Shown here: one piece after another, positions 15,645 through 19,614 of the stretch
Position numbering within the stretch: position 1 is the stretch's first letter
Layout: every line of letters starts with the position of its first letter
Source of the DNA: JANQRV01 sp964533785
GTDB lineage: Bacteria; Bacteroidota; Bacteroidia; Chitinophagales; Saprospiraceae
Direction of reading: 5' to 3'
DNA: 19,614 nucleotides
NCBI GenBank assembly: GCA_964533785.1
Contig: CAZHNG010000098.1
Span: 1 to 19,614 of the forward strand
Notes under the pieces: generated by a model
What the model saw: the letters and a program-made list of their open reading frames with translations, nothing else
Databases searched by the model: none
What the model was told of the DNA's origin: nothing
Made by a program: the position numbers and the translations under genes

Positions 15645-16805
15645 TTGGAATTACTGGCAAAAACGATGGCGGGGCTTGAAGAAGTATTAGCCCGTGAACT
15701 AGTTGAATTAGGCGCTCAAGAGGTACAACCGCTGCGCAGAGCGGTATCTTTCAAAGGCGACAAAAGGCTTTTATACCAGGCTAACCTGGAACTGCATACC
15801 GCGCTGCGGATCTTATTACCCATCGATCGATTCAGAGCCCCTCACGAAAATTCTTATTACAAACAAGTCAAAAAAATAAATTGGTTGAAATACCTGACGG
15901 AGAAGGATACTTTCGCCGTTGATGCCGTTACCTTTTCTAAACACCTCAGCCATTCCAGGTACATTGCCTTGAGGACCAAGGATGCGATCGTTGATCAATT
16001 TCGCCAAGAGACGGGAAACCGGCCCAACGTGGATGTAGAAAAACCGGATTTAAGAATTCACGTACACATCAGCAAAGATGAATGTACCCTGGCGCTGGAT
16101 AGTAGCGGAGAATCGCTACACAAACGCGGTTACCGGGTAGAATCTACGGAAGCTCCCATCAATGAAGTACTGGCGGCGGGATTGATCGGTTTGTCCGGCT
16201 GGCAAAAGGATACTGATTTTATTGACCCCATGTGCGGCTCGGGTACCTTCCTGATCGAAGCGGCTTTGTGGGCTTATAATATTCCGCCTCTACGGCACCG
16301 GAAAACCTTTGGGTTTACGAAATGGCCTGATTATGATTCGAAATTGTGGGAAGACGTCAAGAAGCAAGCCGTTGCCGCAATAGTCCCTTTTGAGCATAAG
16401 ATTATTGGATTTGATAAGTCTTTAAAAGCCATAAAAGCGACCCAGCAAAACATCCTGGCCGCTCACCTCGAAGGAAAAATTGAAGTAGAAAGAAGAAAGT
16501 TCGAACAAAAAAATAAATTAGAAGAGACCGGCATGATCATGATGAACCCGCCCTACGATGAAAGGCTATCAGAATCTGATATATTTGGCCTGTATAAGAC
16601 AATCGGCGATCAACTAAAACAGCATTACGCGGGTTATTCAGCATGGATCATCTCTTCAAATAAAGCAGCTTTGAAGCACATTGGTTTGAGGCCTTCGAAA
16701 AAAATAACCGTCTACAATGGCAAATTGGAATGTAAGTTTCAAAAATATGAACTATACCAGGGGAGTAAAAAAAATAAGAAATCTGAAGAAACTTCTGCTG
16801 GTTAG
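15645..16805 (+). CDS. THUMP-domain class I SAM-dependent RNA methyltransferase (RlmL N-half/YpsC-like, 23S rRNA m2G type)
   Basis: 386 residues matching the length of the RlmL half of E. coli RlmKL and Bacillus YpsC, which methylate N2 of guanine in 23S rRNA. A ferredoxin-like plus THUMP RNA-binding part occupies about 1-160. The Rossmann-fold methyltransferase follows, with HKRGYR (159-164), DPMCGSGTFLIEAAL (194-208, SAM binding), GFDKS (255-259) and the catalytic NPPYDERL (301-308). The start is TTG at 15645: a TAA lies two codons upstream, and the conserved N-terminus ELLAKTMAGLEEVL begins before the first ATG (15666), so the TTG is needed. The basic tail KKNKKSEETSAG extends beyond the fold and overlaps the start of the next gene. 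First in a plus-strand run of four genes. The substrate guanine is inferred from the family. Confidence 0.9.
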   Translation: MELLAKTMAGLEEVLARELVELGAQEVQPLRRAVSFKGDKRLLYQANLELHTALRILLPIDRFRAPHENSYYKQVKKINWLKYLTEKDTFAVDAVTFSKHLSHSRYIALRTKDAIVDQFRQETGNRPNVDVEKPDLRIHVHISKDECTLALDSSGESLHKRGYRVESTEAPINEVLAAGLIGLSGWQKDTDFIDPMCGSGTFLIEAALWAYNIPPLRHRKTFGFTKWPDYDSKLWEDVKKQAVAAIVPFEHKIIGFDKSLKAIKATQQNILAAHLEGKIEVERRKFEQKNKLEETGMIMMNPPYDERLSESDIFGLYKTIGDQLKQHYAGYSAWIISSNKAALKHIGLRPSKKITVYNGKLECKFQKYELYQGSKKNKKSEETSAG

Positions 16806-17136
16806 TGTGTTGTTCAGTTTTCTGGGGATGAACCTCCATGGGCAAAACGTTTACCAGATTGAAGGAAAGTCAATATCCGAATTGAGAATTTCAGGTGAAG
16901 GTAATCCGGTAATTTCGCCGCTCGTGCGGTCATCTTCTTCATTATCTTTGAACATCCTAGCGCTGAAGGCCGTCAACTCTGAAGTGCAAAAGCCTTACGC
17001 TGCTCCAAAAGTTTACAATTATCAGGATTTAGGTATCTTTTGTAAATTGGACGTTCAGTTGGAAAAAACATTGAAAATTCCCGTGATCTTCAGGCTGGGA
17101 GAAGCCCAACAGGTAGCACGGAAGGAAGGGAAGTGA
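16747..17136 (+). CDS. Small exported protein, Bacteroidota conserved hypothetical
   Basis: 129 residues. A basic n-region (GVKKIRNLKK) and hydrophobic LLLVSVLFSFLGMNL give a signal peptide with cleavage near HGQ. The mature part is mostly beta/loop and ends in a compact motif: NYQDLGIFCKLDVQLEK, then PVIFRLG, then EGK at the C-terminus. I recall the pattern Y..LGxFCKLEV..EK..P..FRLG...LEGK from small hypothetical proteins in Bacteroidota; no function is known to me. ATG 16747 lies inside the methyltransferase gene (59-nt overlap); it is the only start that keeps the signal peptide intact. An in-frame ATG at 16717 only adds methyltransferase-overlapping residues. It lies 44 nt before the PaaG-like gene. 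Confidence 0.75.
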   Translation: MNYTRGVKKIRNLKKLLLVSVLFSFLGMNLHGQNVYQIEGKSISELRISGEGNPVISPLVRSSSSLSLNILALKAVNSEVQKPYAAPKVYNYQDLGIFCKLDVQLEKTLKIPVIFRLGEAQQVARKEGK

Positions 17137-17180
17137 GGCATTATTTATTGCGTGCTTTATTTTAAATTACATCCTACATC

Positions 17181-17960
17181 ATGGAAGAAAGTATCTTATT
17201 GAACATCGAAAACAATATCGCCCGGATCACGCTTAACCGTCCGGACGCTTTGAATAGTTTTAACCGGGAGATGGCGCTGACTTTGCAAAAAACGCTGGAT
17301 ACCTGCGGCAAAGACGAAGAAGTTCGCGTCATTTACCTGACGGGCTTGGGCAAAGGGTTCTGCGCCGGGCAGGATATCAAAGAACTCATGGGCGACAATC
17401 CTCCCAATTTTAATAGTATACTCGGGGAGCACTACAATCCCATAATCACCCGATTGCGGAAGATCGAGAAGCCCATTGTTTGCGGCGTCAACGGTGTAGC
17501 TGCCGGCGCCGGTGCCAATATTGCCCTGGCTTGTGATATTACCATAGCGACCCAATCTGCCGTTTTTATCCAGGCGTTTAGTAAGATCGGTTTAATTCCC
17601 GATAGCGGAGGTACCTTTTTTCTGCCCAGAGTCATTGGTTGGAATAAGGCAGCAGCCATCATGATGTTAGGAGATAAAATTTCGGCCGATGAAGCCGTCC
17701 AAATGGATATGATCTATAAATCTTTCCCCGATGAAAGCTTCGAGGAAGAAGTGAATGGGGTCTTGAATAAACTGGCATCCTTGCCTCCGAAGGGACTGGC
17801 ACTCACCAAACGAGCCTTGAACTACTCCCTCAATAATGACCTCGAAAAACAACTGGCGATTGAAGAAGAATTACAGTATAATGCCAGCCAAACGGATGAT
17901 TATCAGGAGGGGATTACGGCATTTGTAGAAAAGCGGAAGCCGAAGTTTAAGGGGAAGTAA
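17181..17960 (+). CDS. paaG: Enoyl-CoA hydratase/isomerase, PaaG-like
   Basis: 259-residue crotonase-fold enzyme. GKGFCAGQDIKEL and the oxyanion-hole segment NGVAAGAGANIALACD (104-119) bind the acyl-CoA thioester. SKIGLIPDSGGTFFLPRVIG (from about 134) carries Asp (D141) where hydratases have Glu; this Asp and the surrounding wording match PaaG, the 1,2-epoxyphenylacetyl-CoA isomerase of phenylacetate breakdown. No other paa gene is nearby, so a general role as an enoyl-CoA isomerase in acyl-CoA metabolism is equally possible. It follows the small exported-protein gene by 44 nt and precedes a CoA-binding protein gene by 85 nt. Length and both active-site loops are normal. Confidence 0.88.
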   Translation: MEESILLNIENNIARITLNRPDALNSFNREMALTLQKTLDTCGKDEEVRVIYLTGLGKGFCAGQDIKELMGDNPPNFNSILGEHYNPIITRLRKIEKPIVCGVNGVAAGAGANIALACDITIATQSAVFIQAFSKIGLIPDSGGTFFLPRVIGWNKAAAIMMLGDKISADEAVQMDMIYKSFPDESFEEEVNGVLNKLASLPPKGLALTKRALNYSLNNDLEKQLAIEEELQYNASQTDDYQEGITAFVEKRKPKFKGK

Positions 17961-18045
17961 ATGAGGCTGAGGCCCGCAGCTTTATATTACTTTTTTGAAA
18001 AACTGGAGGGAAAGAAATTACTCATCACCCATCAATTATTGCTGC

Positions 18046-18408
18046 ATGAGCAAAAAAACACTATTGATCGGCGCTTCTACCAAACCGGAGCGTACTTCCT
18101 ATGCTGCCGCTCACCGGCTTAAAAACGCAGGCCATGAGGTCATCTTGCTGGGAGTTTATGATGGTGAGGTGGCGGGTATACCTATACAAACGGGCTATCC
18201 TGAACTGGAGGATATCGATACGGTTACTTTGTACGTCAAAGCGCCGAGGCAACAACAATATTATGATTATATCCTGTCTTTGAAGCCCCGTCGTATTCTA
18301 TTCAATCCCGGAGCGGAAAACCCCGAGTTGATGAAGTTGGCGCGGGAGCAGGGGATTGAGGCGGAAGAGGCTTGTACTTTGGTGTTGTTGTCGGTGGGGA
18401 GGTATTAA
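18046..18408 (+). CDS. CoA-binding (YccU-like) domain protein
   Basis: 120 residues forming a single Rossmann-type CoA_binding_2 domain, as in the YccU family and the N-terminal domain of succinyl-CoA ligase alpha. Signatures are LLIGASTKPERTSYAA near the N-terminus, the ILFNPGAENPEL segment, then ACTLVLLS at the end. ATG 18046 is preferred over a TTG 17 codons upstream, whose extra residues (MKNWRERNYSS...) lie outside the fold. It binds CoA or a similar nucleotide; no enzymatic activity can be read from the sequence. It sits last in the run after the PaaG-like gene, so a link with acyl-CoA metabolism is plausible. Its stop codon overlaps that of the convergent hydrolase gene (shared TTAA at 18405-18408). 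Confidence 0.88.
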   Translation: MSKKTLLIGASTKPERTSYAAAHRLKNAGHEVILLGVYDGEVAGIPIQTGYPELEDIDTVTLYVKAPRQQQYYDYILSLKPRRILFNPGAENPELMKLAREQGIEAEEACTLVLLSVGRY

Positions 18409-19169
18409 TAGGATTGCCAATCTGGAAATTCAGTACTATCGTGATAACCGAAGACCCGAACTTCCTCATGGTGGTGCTTCATTAACTGTCTTAGCCTACC
18501 TAAACTCTCCAATCGCTTTTCATTATCCTCAGCTCTTATTTTGGCTAATTCGGAAACAGGGTGGTCATCTACTTCCAGTTCTGCTCTCAGATAATAGGCA
18601 TCACCGACGTAAAACAACCACTTCGATCCTTGTTGAATAGCGACTCCACAGTGGCCCAAAGTATGGCCAAACAAAGGGATCAAACAAATCTTAGCCCCGA
18701 AATTTAGCGCTACTTTTCTGGCTTCCAGCCCAAACCAGGTGTTCTCTGAGCAATCGTATAAGGCAAACTTTGGATCATGTTCAATCTGTTGCGGCAGGTA
18801 GCGGTAGGAACCCTTTTGAAAAGCTTGGTATTCTTCGCTTGCGACGTGAATGGTGGCATCGGGAAAATCTGCCAGTCCACCAGCATGGTCATTATCCAAG
18901 TGAGAAAGAATAATATGCTTAACGTCATTTTTCGTAAAACCCATCTTCTCAATTTGTCGAATGGCCGTAAGCTCTTCGTGAAATTGGAATCCCGCCATCT
19001 CGATCATTTCTTTTCCTACCCGTCCTTCAGGATCTTCTACTTCTTTTAAGCCGATTCCGGTATCGACAAGTGCCAGTCCATTCTCAGCTTCCAAAACCAA
19101 ACAATGGCAGATCGCTTTGGGCTGCGGTGGTTTGTGGAGAATACCGCAGTTGATGTGATGTATGTTCAT
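18405..19169 (-). CDS. Metallo-beta-lactamase-fold hydrolase (AHL-lactonase-like superfamily)
   Basis: 254-residue cytoplasmic hydrolase of the MBL fold with no signal peptide. The metal-binding loop is SHLDNDHAGG (H90, D92, D94, H95), then GHTLGH (168-173), GDAYY (D190) and FGYHDSTEF (H243). The second position of HxHxDH is Asp rather than His, a variant seen in some family members. Its layout resembles AHL lactonases and other lactone or ester hydrolases (FVxxHD near the end), but nothing identifies the substrate. ATG 19169 is the first in-frame start, with an AT-rich leader upstream. It converges on the CoA-binding gene with a 4-nt overlap. Beyond its start lies a 150-bp AT-rich tract and then the terminal GC-rich repeat. 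Confidence 0.87.
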   Translation of the reverse strand: MNIHHINCGILHKPPQPKAICHCLVLEAENGLALVDTGIGLKEVEDPEGRVGKEMIEMAGFQFHEELTAIRQIEKMGFTKNDVKHIILSHLDNDHAGGLADFPDATIHVASEEYQAFQKGSYRYLPQQIEHDPKFALYDCSENTWFGLEARKVALNFGAKICLIPLFGHTLGHCGVAIQQGSKWLFYVGDAYYLRAELEVDDHPVSELAKIRAEDNEKRLESLGRLRQLMKHHHEEVRVFGYHDSTEFPDWQSY

Positions 19170-19323
19170 TATTTTTTGAATTTCGATCCTAAATATTAAT
19201 CATTCTAGAGTAAAAACCAAAGTTTAACACCTCTGTCACTTTATCCTTACGAGAAAATTGGACTCCACACTATGAACAGGTACGTGGAGAAATAACAAGG
19301 TTGCGACCTTCCCTATTCTTGCT
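19170..19323. other. AT-rich upstream region of the MBL-fold hydrolase gene
   Basis: The first 90 bp are AT-rich and should contain the hydrolase promoter; no consensus element stands out. Two short hairpins follow: CTCCAC/GTGGAG at 19263-19268 and 19284-19289, and AAGGT-TGCG-ACCTT at 19297-19310. These adjoin the repeat element and could be part of it. Confidence 0.4.
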
Positions 19324-19613
19324 TAGTGCCTCGGGAACTAAATAACCGGCCCATTTCGCGGCCTCTTTTCCTGCGGGCCTTTGTTGCTCCCCCGCCTGCC
19401 AAAGTATTGTACGGTCTCCGGCGGCCAAAGCCTTACGCTTGCGCCGAAGCTTTCGCCGACGCCCGTAGCTATGGCGAAGGGCTGTAGCGTAGGGGCATGG
19501 CGACGGCACGCGGGCAGGTCTGTCGCGTCCGTACGGATGCTCCCTCCTCGCGCCTAGCCCCGCAGAAAAATAGCCTCCCGAACTATACCGTTTATTTAAT
19601 GCCCGAGGCACTA
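19324..19613. repeat. GC-rich element with long terminal inverted repeats (MITE-like or dispersed palindromic repeat)
   Basis: Ends 19324-19349 and 19588-19613 are inverted copies: 23 of 26 positions match, beginning with a perfect TAGTGCCTCGGG. Similarity continues inward to about 57 bp per side (to 19380 and 19557), including CTGCGGG (19371-19377) against CCCGCAG (19559-19565). Nested arms lie inside: CCTGCC 19395-19400 / GGCAGG 19513-19518, CCTTACGCT 19431-19439 / AGCGTAGGG 19486-19494, TTCGCC 19452-19457 / GGCGAA 19473-19478. The tract is far richer in G and C than its surroundings. No transposase is present, and target-site duplication cannot be checked since only one base lies beyond the right end. 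A 113-codon minus-strand frame crosses it but looks non-coding. Confidence 0.7.
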
Positions 19614-19614
19614 G

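Noticed and set aside
17995..18045. N-terminal extension of the CoA-binding protein from TTG 17995
   Set aside because: The 17 added residues lie outside the Rossmann fold, while ATG 18046 starts exactly before the first beta-strand.
19270..19611. 113-codon minus-strand frame as a real gene
   Set aside because: It spans the inverted-repeat element, has a skewed Arg/Pro/Gly composition and no domain; better explained as translation of a GC-rich palindrome.
1..19614. CRISPR array, tRNA or rRNA genes
   Set aside because: I saw no regularly spaced direct repeats, cloverleaf or rRNA signature in any intergenic stretch.

Overview
The window reads as a chromosomal segment of a Bacteroidota bacterium, most likely from the Saprospiria (Lewinella/Haliscomenobacter-like). 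The grounds are a type IX secretion cargo with PKD domains and a gliding-motility-type C-terminal sorting domain, a leucyl-tRNA synthetase with the long insertions usual in this phylum, AT-rich intergenic DNA with almost no Shine-Dalgarno sites, and several small secreted or membrane proteins that look restricted to this group. The lineage is an inference from protein style, not from a search.

Layout, left to right. Positions 1-1815 (minus) hold the N-terminal 605 codons of a large protein with a Cas4/RecB-type nuclease domain; its style matches Dna2-like nuclease-helicases and the gene leaves the window. Divergent from it is a 500-residue helical-repeat protein (1939-3441). An AT-rich leader with a perfect 16-bp palindrome precedes sucA (2-oxoglutarate dehydrogenase E1, 3682-6441), which meets end to end a minus-strand pair: a SanA/DUF218 membrane protein (6442-7086) and, upstream of it, the T9SS cargo (7124-9400). 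A divergent 304-bp gap leads to a degenerate YrdC/Sua5-fold protein (9705-10304). This converges on a three-gene minus-strand operon of unknown function: two tandem paralogous exported proteins and one membrane-anchored coiled-coil protein (12281 down to 10309). LeuS follows (12497-15358) with a strong hairpin terminator that may be a dispersed repeat. Then comes a plus-strand run: a THUMP-domain RNA methyltransferase starting at TTG, a small exported protein overlapping it, a PaaG-like enoyl-CoA hydratase/isomerase and a CoA-binding protein. This run converges on a minus-strand metallo-beta-lactamase-fold hydrolase (18405-19169).

The right end (about 19324-19613) differs in kind: a GC-rich tract bounded by inverted repeats (23 of 26 positions match at the tips, with weaker matching to about 57 bp) and with nested pairing arms inside. 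It looks like a non-autonomous mobile or dispersed repeat, and the window stops one base beyond its right tip.

Most genes are housekeeping (TCA cycle, tRNA charging, RNA methylation) mixed with lineage-specific exported proteins. I do not see an obvious complete defence or novel enzymatic system. The best candidates for something undescribed are the terminal repeat element, the paralog/coiled-coil operon, the catalytically stripped YrdC homolog, and the truncated nuclease-helicase with its divergent helical-repeat partner.
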